A stretch of DNA of 64,000 nt. Source: Tardiphaga sp052076105 (lineage in GTDB: Bacteria > Pseudomonadota > Alphaproteobacteria > Rhizobiales > Xanthobacteraceae). Numbering within the stretch: the first letter of the stretch is position 1; every line of letters starts with the position of its first letter. Made by a program: the position numbers and the translations under genes. Of this stretch, positions 23,253 to 32,632 are shown in pieces. The notes beneath the pieces were generated by a model, which saw nothing but the letters and a program-made list of their open reading frames with translations, did not search any database and was not told the origin of the DNA. The stretch is from positions 496,001-560,000 of the forward strand of contig NZ_CP197245.1 of assembly GCF_052076105.1 (NCBI RefSeq). The letters run 5' to 3'.

Positions 23253-26200
23253 ATGAAACTCACGCGCCTGCGCCTGCACGGATTCAAGTCGTTCGTCGAA
23301 CCGACCGACTTCATGATCGAGCCCGGTCTGACCGGCGTCGTCGGCCCCAATGGCTGCGGCAAGTCCAATCTGGTGGAAGCACTGCGCTGGGCGATGGGCG
23401 AAACCTCGCACAAGTCGCTGCGCGCCGCCGACATGGACGCGGTGATCTTCGCCGGCTCCGGCAACCGCGCCTCGCGCAACCACGCCGAAGTGGTGATGAC
23501 GATCGACAATTCCGATCGCACCGCGCCGGCCATGGTCAATGACGCCGAAATCCTCGAAATCTCCCGACGCATCGAGCGCGAGGCCGGGTCGCAATACCGC
23601 ATCAACGGCCGCGACGTGCGCGCCCGCGACGTGCAGATTCTGTTTGCCGACGCCGCCACCGGCGCGCGCTCGCCCGCCCTCGTCCACCAGGGCAAGATCG
23701 GCGAAATCATCCAGGCCAAGCCCGAACAGCGCCGCCGCGTGCTGGAAGACGCCGCCGGCGTCGCCGGCCTGCATGCGCGGCGCCATGAGGCCGAGCTGCG
23801 CCTGAAAGCCGCCGAAACCAATTTGACCCGCGTCGAGGACGTGATCGGCCAGTTGTCGGGCCAGATGGAAGGCCTGAAGAAGCAGGCCCGCCAGGCGATC
23901 CGCTACCGCGAAGTCGCCGGTAAGGTGCGCAAGGCCGAGGCCATGCTGTTCCACCTGCGCTGGATCCAGGCGCATGCGGACAATGCCGACGCCGCCACGA
24001 CCCATGACCGCAACACGCTCGAACTCGCCGAAGCGACCCGCATCCAGGGCGAAGCAGCACGCATCCAGGCGATCCGCGCCTCCGAACTGCCGGCCATGCG
24101 CGAGGCCGAAGCCGCCGCAGCCGCCGGTCTGCAGCGCCTGACCAATGCCCGCGACATGCTCGACCGCGAGGAAGAGCGCTCCAAGGAGCGCGCCGCCGAG
24201 CTCGACCGTCGCCTCACCCAGTTCGAGGCCGACGTCGCCCGCGAAATGAAGCAGGCGGAAGACGCCGACTTCGCGCTGCTGCGGCTCGACGAAGAAGACG
24301 CCATGATCAAGGAAGAGATCATGCAGCGTGTCGAACTGCGCGGCGGCGTCGATGAGCGCGTCTCCGAAGCCGAGCAGGTGCTGGCCGCGGCCGAGCGCAC
24401 CTTCACCGAACTCACCACCGCCCACGCCGACATGACGGCGAAGCGCAACCAGCTGCAGTCGAATGTGCGCAGCCAGGCCGATCGCCTGACGCGCCTCTCC
24501 GAGGAAATCGCCCGCGTCGAGAGCGAGATCGATGCGCTGACGGCGCAGACCTCGGGCTTCGGCGACCTCGACGAACTCGCGATGCTCATGGAGACCGCGC
24601 AGGAAATCCTGCTGCAAGCGGAATACTCTGTCGCCGAGAACGAGGCCGCGCATATCGCAGCCCGCCAGACGCTGGAAGCCTCGCGCGCGCCACTGGTGGA
24701 AGCCGACAAGAAGGTGCAGCGCCTGGAGACCGAAGCGCGCACGATCTCGAAGATCCTCAACGGCGAGACCAAGAACCTCTGGCCGCCGATCATCGACGGT
24801 GTCACCGTCACCAAGGGCTATGAGAAGGCCTTCGGCGCCGTGCTCGGCGACGATCTCGACGCGCCGGTCGATCCCTCCGCGCCGATGCGCTGGACCGATG
24901 CTGGCGAACATGCCGACGATCCGGCCCTGCCTTCGGGCGTCGAGACGCTCGCAGCGCATGTGAATGCGCCGGTGGAGCTGCAGCGCCGCCTGAAGCAGAT
25001 CGGCATTGTCAGCAAGGATCAGGGTGCGGCCCTCGTCTCGCAGCTCAAGACCGGCCAGCGCCTCGTCTCGCTGGAAGGCGACGTCTGGCGTTGGGACGGT
25101 TTCGTCGCCGGTGCGCATGCGCCGACCGGCGCGGCACGCCGTCTCGCCGAGCGCGCCCGCCTCACCGATATCGAGGCCGATCTCGAAAACGCCAAGCTCG
25201 ATGCCATCGCCAAGCGCGAAGCACTGGAAGCGGCCGAGCAGGCATTGAAGTCCGCGGCCTCGGCCGAAGGCGCATCGCGCGAAGCACTGCGCAATGCCCG
25301 CCGCGAAGTGGACCAGGCCCGCGAGCGCCATGCCACTGCCGAGCGTGAGATCAACCGCCACGCGGCCCGCCGCGCGACGCTGACCGAAGCGCAGTCGCGC
25401 CTCGGCAACGACAAGATGGAAGCCGAAGCCGGGCTCGAAAGCGCACATATGGCGCTGGAGGAGCTGCCGGAGACGGCGGATGCGGAAGCCAGGCTCACGG
25501 ACGTCCGCAACGAGATCGAAGGCCATCGCCGCGCCGCGGCGCAGGTCCGCGCCGAAGCGCAGGCGCTGGCCCGCGAGGCCGAACTCGCCGACCGGCGCGT
25601 GCAGGCGATCATCGCCGAGCGCACCGACTGGCAGAACCGCAAGACCTCAGCCAGCTCGCAGATCGAGACGGTGGCGGCGCGTCAGGCCGAGCTGGTGCGC
25701 GAGCGCGCCGAGCTGGAAGACGCCCCCGCGATCTACATGCAGAAACGGCGCGCGCTGATCTCCGAAGTCGAGAATGCCGAGCAGGCCCGCCAGCTCGCGG
25801 CCAATGCGCTGCAGTCGGCAGAGAACATGATGCGCGAGACCGACCGCGAGGCACGGACGTCCATTGAGTTCCTGTCGCAGGCGCGCGAAGCCTGCGCGCG
25901 ATCGGAAGAGCGCATGGAAAGCGGCAAGCGCCGCCTCGAGGATATCGAACGCGAAATCCGCGACATGCTCGAAGTGGAGCCGGAAGGCGTCGCGGCGCTC
26001 GCGGAAGTCCGGCAGGACGATACGCTGCCGCCGCTGCACGAGATCGAGGCCGATCTGGAGAAACTGCGCCGCGACCGCGAACGCCTTGGCGCCGTCAACC
26101 TGCGCGCCGAGGAAGAGCTCAACGAGGTCGAGGGCACCCATAACGGCCTCGCCACCGAGCGCGACGACCTCGTGGAAGCCATCAAGAAGCTGCGCACCGG

Positions 26201-26717
26201 CATCCAGAGCCTGAACAAGGAAGCCCGTGAACGGCTGATGACTTCGTTCGACATCGTCAACGGCCACTTCAAGCGCATGTTCGTCGAACTGTTCGGCGGC
26301 GGCGAAGCCGAGCTGAAGCTGATCGAAAGCGACGATCCGCTCGAAGCCGGTCTCGAAATCGTCGCCAAGCCGCCCGGCAAGAAGCCGCAGACCCTGTCGC
26401 TGCTCTCGGGCGGTGAGCAGGCGCTGACCGCGCTGGCGCTGATCTTCGCGGTGTTCCTCACCAACCCGTCGCCGATCTGCGTGCTGGACGAAGTCGACGC
26501 GCCGCTCGACGACCACAACGTGGAGCGGTTCTGCAACCTGCTGCACGAAATGTGCGGCTCGACCGAAACGCGCTTCATCACCATCACGCATAACCCGATC
26601 ACCATGGCCCGCATGCACCGCCTGTTCGGCGTCACCATGGCGGAACGCGGCGTATCGCAGCTGGTGTCGGTGGATCTGGAGAACGCAGTCAAGATCCTCG
26701 ATCAGGAAGTGGCGTAA
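23253..26717 (+). CDS. smc: Chromosome segregation/condensin ATPase SMC
   Basis: A 1154-residue SMC protein of normal length. Head part one: MKLTRLRLHGFKSFVEPTDF and the Walker A motif GPNGCGKSN (31-39). Then a long coiled coil, a hinge at about 500-640 (IDGVTVTKGYEKAFGAVLGD onwards), a second coiled coil, and the C-terminal head with signature LSGGEQALTALALIFAVF and Walker B VLDEVDAPLDDHNV. With ScpA/B it organises and segregates the chromosome. It is normally close to mutY/DUF721/DsbA-like genes in this group; the gap is discussed separately. The start matches the conserved N-terminus exactly. Confidence 0.97.
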   Translation: MKLTRLRLHGFKSFVEPTDFMIEPGLTGVVGPNGCGKSNLVEALRWAMGETSHKSLRAADMDAVIFAGSGNRASRNHAEVVMTIDNSDRTAPAMVNDAEILEISRRIEREAGSQYRINGRDVRARDVQILFADAATGARSPALVHQGKIGEIIQAKPEQRRRVLEDAAGVAGLHARRHEAELRLKAAETNLTRVEDVIGQLSGQMEGLKKQARQAIRYREVAGKVRKAEAMLFHLRWIQAHADNADAATTHDRNTLELAEATRIQGEAARIQAIRASELPAMREAEAAAAAGLQRLTNARDMLDREEERSKERAAELDRRLTQFEADVAREMKQAEDADFALLRLDEEDAMIKEEIMQRVELRGGVDERVSEAEQVLAAAERTFTELTTAHADMTAKRNQLQSNVRSQADRLTRLSEEIARVESEIDALTAQTSGFGDLDELAMLMETAQEILLQAEYSVAENEAAHIAARQTLEASRAPLVEADKKVQRLETEARTISKILNGETKNLWPPIIDGVTVTKGYEKAFGAVLGDDLDAPVDPSAPMRWTDAGEHADDPALPSGVETLAAHVNAPVELQRRLKQIGIVSKDQGAALVSQLKTGQRLVSLEGDVWRWDGFVAGAHAPTGAARRLAERARLTDIEADLENAKLDAIAKREALEAAEQALKSAASAEGASREALRNARREVDQARERHATAEREINRHAARRATLTEAQSRLGNDKMEAEAGLESAHMALEELPETADAEARLTDVRNEIEGHRRAAAQVRAEAQALAREAELADRRVQAIIAERTDWQNRKTSASSQIETVAARQAELVRERAELEDAPAIYMQKRRALISEVENAEQARQLAANALQSAENMMRETDREARTSIEFLSQAREACARSEERMESGKRRLEDIEREIRDMLEVEPEGVAALAEVRQDDTLPPLHEIEADLEKLRRDRERLGAVNLRAEEELNEVEGTHNGLATERDDLVEAIKKLRTGIQSLNKEARERLMTSFDIVNGHFKRMFVELFGGGEAELKLIESDDPLEAGLEIVAKPPGKKPQTLSLLSGGEQALTALALIFAVFLTNPSPICVLDEVDAPLDDHNVERFCNLLHEMCGSTETRFITITHNPITMARMHRLFGVTMAERGVSQLVSVDLENAVKILDQEVA

Positions 26718-26750
26718 GCTGGTTCGTAATTAGAACGCTGACGACAATGG

Positions 26751-26911
26751 CTCCCTCCCCCAAGCAAAGCGCAGTGGGGAGGGTCGGCCGATAGGCCGGG
26801 GTGGGGTGCCTCAGCGAACACAACGCGTGCGGCAACACCCCACCCGTCTCGATGCTCGCTGAACGCTTGCATCGATCCACCCTCCCCAGTCGCTTCGCTC
26901 CGGGGAGGGAC
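26751..26911. repeat. Palindromic repeat, 'CTCCCTCCCC' type
   Basis: CTCCCTCCCC at 26751-26760 is inverted as GGGGAGGGA at 26902-26910; inner parts (CGCAGTGGGGAGGGTCGG with CCACCCTCCCCAGTCG, AGGCCGGGGTGGGGTG with CACCCCACCC) also pair. It is a bulky intergenic palindrome between smc and the methyltransferase gene. Confidence 0.75.
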
Positions 26912-26931
26912 AAGAGGAGCGTCGCTGCTGA

Positions 26932-27900
26932 ATGACCGCCCCCGACCTCCCCGCCGAGCTCAGCGCCGCCCTCAACACCCGCCTGCACGGCTTCTCGCGC
27001 AGCGACGCCGCGGAGCGCTCTGACAATATCTCCAAGACCTATCGTTCCGGTGGCGGCTCCACGACCATCCGCAACGAGAACGACGCACTGGCCTATGCGC
27101 TGGCCCGTATGCCGGCGACCTATGCAGCCGTCATTGCCAGCCTCAATGCCCTGCAGGAGATCCGGCCGGATTTCGCACCGGCGACGCTGCTCGATTGCGG
27201 CGCCGGGCCGGGCACGGCGACATGGGCCTGCGCGGAAGCATTCGCGTCGCTGCATGCATTCACACTGCTCGATGCCAATCCGGCGTTGCGTGCGCTCGCG
27301 CTCGGTCTGGCTCAGGACAGCTACCGCATCCCTGCAATGGACTACATGCTCGGCGATGCTGCGGCGAAGATTGCTGACGCGCCATCCGCCGATCTCGTGA
27401 TCGCGAGCTACGTCATCAACGAACTCAATGACGCCGCGCGCACCAAACTCGTCGCGGCGATGTGGGCGAAGACGAACGATACGCTAGTCATCGTCGAACC
27501 CGGCACGCCCGCCGGATACCAACGCATTCTCGATGCGCGTGCGCAGCTCATCAATACCGGCGCGCATGTGATCGCGCCCTGCCCGCATGACGATGCGTGC
27601 CCGCTGGTGAAGCCGGACTGGTGCCACTTCAGCCAGCGGCTGCAGCGCTCCCGCGTGCATAAACAACTCAAATCCGCAGAACTTCCCTATGAGGACGAAA
27701 AATTTATCTATGTCGCGCTATCACGTGAATCTGTCGCGCAGCGGCCGTCGCGCGTGCTCGCACAACCGCTAACGACGAAGATCGCGATCACAGCCAAACT
27801 CTGCACGCATGAAGGCGTTATCGCGGCGAGCGCGCCGCGCCGCGATAAGGCGCTGTACGCGAAGTTCCGCAAGCTTGATTGGGGTGACGCGGTCTCGTAG
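26932..27900 (+). CDS. Rsm22-type small-ribosomal-subunit methyltransferase-like protein
   Basis: A 322-residue class-I SAM-binding protein of the Rsm22 family (mitochondrial ribosome assembly factor METTL17 and bacterial relatives). The SAM motif is LLDCGAGPGT (about 86-95) and LVIASYVINEL follows. Cysteines C217, C223 and C231 (PCPHDDACPLVKPDWC) have the spacing C-x5-C-x7-C reported for the iron-sulfur site of METTL17, with C291 as a plausible fourth ligand. N-terminal HGFSRSDAAERSDNISKTYR is also family-like. The start at 26932 lies after AAGAGGAGCGTCGCTGCTGA. It follows smc across a palindromic repeat. Confidence 0.85.
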   Translation: MTAPDLPAELSAALNTRLHGFSRSDAAERSDNISKTYRSGGGSTTIRNENDALAYALARMPATYAAVIASLNALQEIRPDFAPATLLDCGAGPGTATWACAEAFASLHAFTLLDANPALRALALGLAQDSYRIPAMDYMLGDAAAKIADAPSADLVIASYVINELNDAARTKLVAAMWAKTNDTLVIVEPGTPAGYQRILDARAQLINTGAHVIAPCPHDDACPLVKPDWCHFSQRLQRSRVHKQLKSAELPYEDEKFIYVALSRESVAQRPSRVLAQPLTTKIAITAKLCTHEGVIAASAPRRDKALYAKFRKLDWGDAVS

Positions 27901-27909
27901 CCCTCAGCC

Positions 27910-27996
27910 GTCATTGCGAGGAGCGAAGCGACGCGGCAATCCAGAAGCCGCGAGCGAAGACTGGATTGCTTCGTCGCAAGTGCTCCTCGCAATGAC
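27910..27996. repeat. Palindromic repeat, 'GTCATTGCGAGGAGC' type
   Basis: Fifteen-base perfect inverted arms GTCATTGCGAGGAGC (27910-27924) and GCTCCTCGCAATGAC (27982-27996), with nested CGGCAATCCAG/CTGGATTGC pairing. It is a well-known kind of dispersed intergenic palindrome. Confidence 0.9.
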
Positions 27997-28083
27997 GTGG
28001 AGAGACTACGGGAATAATCAAACTCACCCGGCGTTTGTTCTCATGATGCGACTGCGTCGCCAATCATCAGGAGTAACGCTGCA

Positions 28084-28464
28084 ATGATCAAATCATTCGC
28101 CGCTCTCGCGGCACTGACTCTCGTTCTCGCCTCAAGCGCTGCATCGGCGCAGATGCTGAAGACCGCCGACACAGCGAAGGGCAAGACCTTCGTCGATGCC
28201 AAGGGCATGACGCTCTATACTTTCGACAAGGACACCGGCGGCAAGTCGATGTGCAATGGTCCCTGCGCCGAAAACTGGCCGCCGCTGTTCGCGGTGGACG
28301 ATGCCAAGCCGACTGCCGACATGACCATCGTCGTGCGCGACGACGGCAAGAAGATGTGGGCCTATAAAGGCAAGCCGCTCTACACGTTCAAGAAGGACAC
28401 CGCCGCCGGCGACACCAATGGCGACGGCTTCCTGAACGGTGCCTGGCATATGGCAAAGCCGTAA
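28084..28464 (+). CDS. Secreted COG4315-type repeat protein
   Basis: A 126-residue exported protein. Residues 1-22 form a Sec signal peptide ending SAASA-Q. The mature part has two copies of the family's repeat: KGKTFVDAKGMTLYTFDKDT with SMCNGPCAENWPPL, then DDGKKMWAYKGKPLYTFKKD. This is the 'secreted repeat of unknown function' family (PF03640). The two cysteines in CNGPC are conserved and may be oxidised. There is no lipobox. No function is established. AGGAGTAACGCTGCA precedes the ATG. Confidence 0.85.
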   Translation: MIKSFAALAALTLVLASSAASAQMLKTADTAKGKTFVDAKGMTLYTFDKDTGGKSMCNGPCAENWPPLFAVDDAKPTADMTIVVRDDGKKMWAYKGKPLYTFKKDTAAGDTNGDGFLNGAWHMAKP

Positions 28465-28521
28465 GCGCCTCTGCGCTGGAACGACCCGCTAGTTGCGAGA
28501 TTGCGGCTAGCTCACTGCAAG

Positions 28522-28677
28522 GCCCCTCACCCGACCGGCTTCGCTGCGCTTCGCCAGTCGACCTCTCCCCGCAAAGAGCGGGGCGAGGTTAAGGAAGGTG
28601 GCGCCGTGCTTACCTCTCCCCGCTCTGCGCGGGGAGAGGTCGACATGCGCGCGTAGCGCGGATGTCGGGTGAGGGGC
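28522..28677. repeat. Palindromic repeat, 'GCCCCTCACCCGAC' type
   Basis: Fourteen-base perfect inverted arms GCCCCTCACCCGAC (28522-28535) and GTCGGGTGAGGGGC (28664-28677), with inner CCTCTCCCCGC/GCGGGGAGAGG arms. The same family occurs at 43889-44047. Confidence 0.9.
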
Positions 28678-28741
28678 ATGGCAACCGCCCTCACCTATAT
28701 TCGGTATTAGCGAATCTCGTTTTCCTGCGGATAGACCGCTC

Positions 28742-31717
28742 TCAGAACGAATGCCGGATGCGGCCCATCACCTGATGCGCGACGGCATCGTTGCTGCCGA
28801 CGATCGCATCATAGTTGACCGACAGTACCGTGAGCGGTGCCAGTTTTCCCGAGACGCCCGCACCGATCACACCGCGATCGCGCAGCGCGCTACCGGTCGA
28901 GGTGATGAATGAGCCCGGCAGTGTCGTATCGGCGAAGCTCGCATTGATACCACGCACGCCGTCGCTGAATTCATGCAGCCAGGCGAGGCGCAATTCCGGC
29001 GTCAGCACGTTGCCATTCAGCGCGTAATCGTAAGCAAACCGCGCGCCGACGCTGGAGCGCAGCGATTCCGAACTGTCCGAACCGACCACGAGGGCCGCCG
29101 CACCGCCGCGTTCGGCGAAGCCGTCGGTCATCACCCGCGTGTATTGCAGACCGATCTCCGGTGTGACAACCCAGACGCCGACGCGCAGGTCCGTGCCGAC
29201 CGTGCCGCGGATCGAATAGTGATCGCCGCTGAAGGTCGCGGTGTTCGTCGTGCCAAGCGCAACACGCGTGGTGTCGTAGTCGCTGAAACCGTACAGGCCC
29301 ATGACAGTCGCGAACCAACCCGTCGCCTGATAGGTGCCATAGCCGCCGATGGTGCCGGTCGAAATCTTGGTGTGGCTGCCGACGTTGTCGATATCGCCGC
29401 GGGTCAGCGCGTAGCCGCCGAACACGCCGGCGACGAGGCTGTCGGTGATATGACGGTCGTAGCCCGCAAGCACGTTGACGGTGTTCGACTTGAAACCCGG
29501 CGCGTCAGTCCGTGCGCCTTCGCGGGCGAAGCTCGCACCCGACGTGATGAACAGGCCCTGTTCGGCAGCGACAGCTACCGGACGCAGACCGGGCAGAGCC
29601 TTGGTCACCGGCGCATAGGCCATCGCATCGGCTGCATTGGCGCCCCAGCCGGCATCGACCAGCGCTGAACTTGCGCTGCCGGGGAATCCCGTCACTGCGG
29701 CCAGCGCACGATTGGCACTGAAGTTCCTGTCGAACATGCCGCTGTCGAACATCGCCAGCGCATTGCCGACACCGGACATATCGGTGCCGAGACCGCCGAG
29801 GCGGTTCTGCGTCAGGTGCTGGCCGACCAGCGAGGTCGTCTGGAACGCGTCGTTCATCGTCATGCGGGCAAGGCCCTGATAGGCCGTGGGCGTAAGCTGC
29901 GACAGCGCCGCACCGACATCGGCCGCGCTCGCAACGCTGTCGAGCAGGTTGACGACCGAGCTGCTGGTGGCGGTGGCTGGCAGATTATCGAACAGCGAGG
30001 CGACGCCTAGCGAGCCTGCACTGGCAAAGGACGAGAACGAAGACGACGTTCCGGTGATCACCTCGAACGACGTATAGAGCGTGCCGCCGATATTCACGGT
30101 CTGACCAGCCTGCAGCGCGGCGCGCTTGGCATCGGTGAGGCCCGCTTTGTTGTAGTTCAGCGTATCCGTGCCGACGCCACCATCGACCAGACCGACGATG
30201 CGCGAGCCCTTCATGATGTTGACGGTGTCGTTGCCGCCTTCCATGTTCACGGCGCGGCCGTTATTGCCGATGATGGTGCCGTAATTGGTCAGCACGTCGG
30301 CGCCCTCGCCCATCTGGATGGCGGAGCCGTCGCCGCGGATGAAGCGGGCGGAACCGGTGCCGGTATAGGTCACGCCGTTGAGCGTGCCGACGGAATTGGG
30401 ATCTGCCACGCCCGTATTCATCAACACGATCGCATTCGGATCCGGGATCGCGCCATTGCCGATGATGGTGCCGTAGTTGACGATCGTGTCGTTATTGATC
30501 GACGGGGTCGCCGTGCTCTTGTTTTCCAGGCGGATCGCGTAGCCGCTCTGGCCGATAATGGTGCCGCTCGCATAGTTGATGATCGTGGTCGCGGCGACGC
30601 CGCTACGATCCGCATTGGTGTCCTTGTTGACGACGATCGCGGTGTTCGCGCCACTAATGGTGCCGTAATTGGTGATCGTGCCGCCACCGATGGAAATGCC
30701 TTCGCTGGCATTGCCGCGCCCACCGCTATCGAAACCACCGGCACCGGTGCCTTCGATGATGCCGTAGTTGATAATGGTGCCGACATTGTCGATATCGACG
30801 CCGTCGCCGTCGCCGTTGATCTGCGCGACGCCGTCGGAATTGAAGATGTTGCCGACGCCTGCATAAGTGCCGGTGATGCGGCCGTAATTGGTGACGGTGC
30901 CGGCGCCGTCAGAGCCGACGCCGGAGCCGTTGCGGCCGAGAATCGTGCCGCCCGCAGCGTTATTGACCGTGATGTCATTGTCGGCGGTGATGCCGTGACG
31001 TGCGCCGGAAATCAGGCCGCCGGCCTGGTTGTTGACGATAACACCAAGATTGCCGCCGGCGTCGATACCGTCCGAAGTGCCGTTTGCACCGCCGGATGTG
31101 TTGGCACCGAAGCTGCGAACGATGCCGAAGTTATTGATGACGGCGTTGATACCCGGACGGATCGCGTCGTCCGTCAGGGATTCGATCACACCGGTCGCGC
31201 GGTTGATGATCGTCATCGACGCGGCGCCGGTCATGCCGCGGAAATCGAGGGCTTGGCCCAGACCCGCATAGCCGGTGCCGCCGGCCTGGATCAGACCGGC
31301 GTTGTCGATCACGATCGTGCCCGACGTCATCGCCAGATTGAAGCGAAACACATCGTTCTGGGTCGAGCGCACGATGGCGCCGACATTGTTGAGGAAGGTG
31401 AAGGTCCGGCCCGCCGTAGCACCGGTGGCATCGATGACGCGCCCCGTGCTGGTGTTTTCTATCACGCCGGAATTGGTGACGACGACGCCGGTCGATGCGC
31501 CGTTCCAGCCGATGGTCGCCGTGCCGCTGGTGGAGCGCAGTGTGCCGGTGGCGTCGACCGTTCCGGTCTGCGTGCCGCTAAGCGTCTTTGTCACTGTGTC
31601 CGTCGTGCCTGCAGGCACAGTGAAAGTCTGGGCCTCCGCCGCCATCGGCGCGAACAGCGCCGCCACAGCCACACCCATCGCAAGCCGGCTCGCGCCGTTA
31701 CGCCATTCCCACATCAC
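28742..31717 (-). CDS. Autotransporter (type Va) with beta-barrel domain
   Basis: A 991-residue outer-membrane autotransporter. A signal peptide (MAVGVAVAAL-like core, cleavage after AAEA-Q near residue 29) leads into a passenger of about 550 residues built from short beta-helix rungs with the recurrent pattern 'xxNYGxIxG'. The last ~270 residues (from about GLFITSGASFAREG) form the autotransporter barrel, ending VMGRIRHSF with the C-terminal aromatic residue needed for outer-membrane insertion. Adhesin-like, but the passenger's ligand is unknown. It is flanked by a palindromic repeat at its 3' end and has a 328-bp upstream region shared with lemA. Confidence 0.9.
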   Translation of the reverse strand: MMWEWRNGASRLAMGVAVAALFAPMAAEAQTFTVPAGTTDTVTKTLSGTQTGTVDATGTLRSTSGTATIGWNGASTGVVVTNSGVIENTSTGRVIDATGATAGRTFTFLNNVGAIVRSTQNDVFRFNLAMTSGTIVIDNAGLIQAGGTGYAGLGQALDFRGMTGAASMTIINRATGVIESLTDDAIRPGINAVINNFGIVRSFGANTSGGANGTSDGIDAGGNLGVIVNNQAGGLISGARHGITADNDITVNNAAGGTILGRNGSGVGSDGAGTVTNYGRITGTYAGVGNIFNSDGVAQINGDGDGVDIDNVGTIINYGIIEGTGAGGFDSGGRGNASEGISIGGGTITNYGTISGANTAIVVNKDTNADRSGVAATTIINYASGTIIGQSGYAIRLENKSTATPSINNDTIVNYGTIIGNGAIPDPNAIVLMNTGVADPNSVGTLNGVTYTGTGSARFIRGDGSAIQMGEGADVLTNYGTIIGNNGRAVNMEGGNDTVNIMKGSRIVGLVDGGVGTDTLNYNKAGLTDAKRAALQAGQTVNIGGTLYTSFEVITGTSSSFSSFASAGSLGVASLFDNLPATATSSSVVNLLDSVASAADVGAALSQLTPTAYQGLARMTMNDAFQTTSLVGQHLTQNRLGGLGTDMSGVGNALAMFDSGMFDRNFSANRALAAVTGFPGSASSALVDAGWGANAADAMAYAPVTKALPGLRPVAVAAEQGLFITSGASFAREGARTDAPGFKSNTVNVLAGYDRHITDSLVAGVFGGYALTRGDIDNVGSHTKISTGTIGGYGTYQATGWFATVMGLYGFSDYDTTRVALGTTNTATFSGDHYSIRGTVGTDLRVGVWVVTPEIGLQYTRVMTDGFAERGGAAALVVGSDSSESLRSSVGARFAYDYALNGNVLTPELRLAWLHEFSDGVRGINASFADTTLPGSFITSTGSALRDRGVIGAGVSGKLAPLTVLSVNYDAIVGSNDAVAHQVMGRIRHSF

Positions 31718-32045
31718 AGTTTAAGTCCCCAGCCTTCAAAAGTTAGGGTTTCATTAGGTTTGGCGGATGACGGCTGGATGACGAATAGCGCACAGGCGCT
31801 AACCCGCAGGCGATCTGCTCACGTCTCCTGTCGACTGATGCAACATCGCAACGGTGCAGACCGACGATATCTCCTTTCAGAGTTGTAGCAGAGGGGCACA
31901 AATGACAGGGCCAATGGAGGAGCGTCTTTGAACGTATTCCACGCCAGCTGCGACCAATCCGTGCCGCGACATGCCTGCGGCCCCTGCTCCGTGGCCGCAT
32001 GATCGGCCAAGCTATGGGTTTGATGGTTTTTTTTGGGGTTCTCAC
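31718..32045. other. Shared upstream region of the autotransporter and lemA genes
   Basis: A 328-bp divergent promoter region. A T-run (GGTTTTTTTTGGGG) lies just upstream of lemA. No convincing gene or perfect palindrome was seen. Confidence 0.5.
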
Positions 32046-32606
32046 ATGTCGACCGGCTGGATCGTTCTTGGCGTCATCGTTGTCCTGATCTTCCTGGCAT
32101 TTGCTGCCTATAACCGGCTGGTGGCGCTGAGCCAGCGGGTCAACCAGGCCTTTGCCGATATCGACGTGCAGCTCAAGCAGCGCCACGACCTGATCCCGAA
32201 CCTGATCGAGACCGTGAAGGGCTATGCGGCGCATGAGCGCGACACCCTCGACGATGTCATCAAGGCGCGCAATTCGGCGATGAACGCACAGGGGCCCGGT
32301 CAGGTTGCCGCCGCGGAAAACCAGCTCTCCGGCGCTCTCGGCCGGCTGATCGCGCTGTCCGAGGCCTATCCGGACCTCAAGGCCAATACGAATTTCCAGC
32401 AGCTGCAGACCGAGCTCTCGGACATCGAAAACAAGATCGCCGCCTCGCGCCGCTTCTTCAACAATGCCGTGTCCGAATACAACACCGGCATCCAGCAGAT
32501 GCCTGCGGCCTTGTTCGCCAGCACCTTCGGCTTCCATTCGAAGGAGTTCTTCGATCTCGGCGAGACCCGCAAGGAGGTCGAAGCCGTGCCGCAGGTCAAG
32601 TTCTGA
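32046..32606 (+). CDS. lemA: LemA family membrane protein
   Basis: A 186-residue protein with one N-terminal membrane helix (MSTGWIVLGVIVVLIFLAFA) and a four-helix-bundle domain. The family core is NRLVALSQRVNQAFADIDVQ and LKQRHDLIPNLIETVKGYA, with RRFFNNAVSEYN later. The ATG at 32046 is taken because the helix starts there and the upstream extension is Pro/Gly-rich and unlike the family. LemA is often encoded, as here, directly before an HtpX-like protease; the gap to htpX is 26 bp. Its function is uncertain; a membrane-associated scaffold or partner of the protease is plausible. Confidence 0.92.
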   Translation: MSTGWIVLGVIVVLIFLAFAAYNRLVALSQRVNQAFADIDVQLKQRHDLIPNLIETVKGYAAHERDTLDDVIKARNSAMNAQGPGQVAAAENQLSGALGRLIALSEAYPDLKANTNFQQLQTELSDIENKIAASRRFFNNAVSEYNTGIQQMPAALFASTFGFHSKEFFDLGETRKEVEAVPQVKF

Positions 32607-32632
32607 TCGCGGCCTGAACCGAGCAGCACATC

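Noticed and set aside
23172..25526. 784-codon minus-strand frame across smc
   Set aside because: Antisense to a full-length SMC with all ATPase motifs; composition-driven, no domain.
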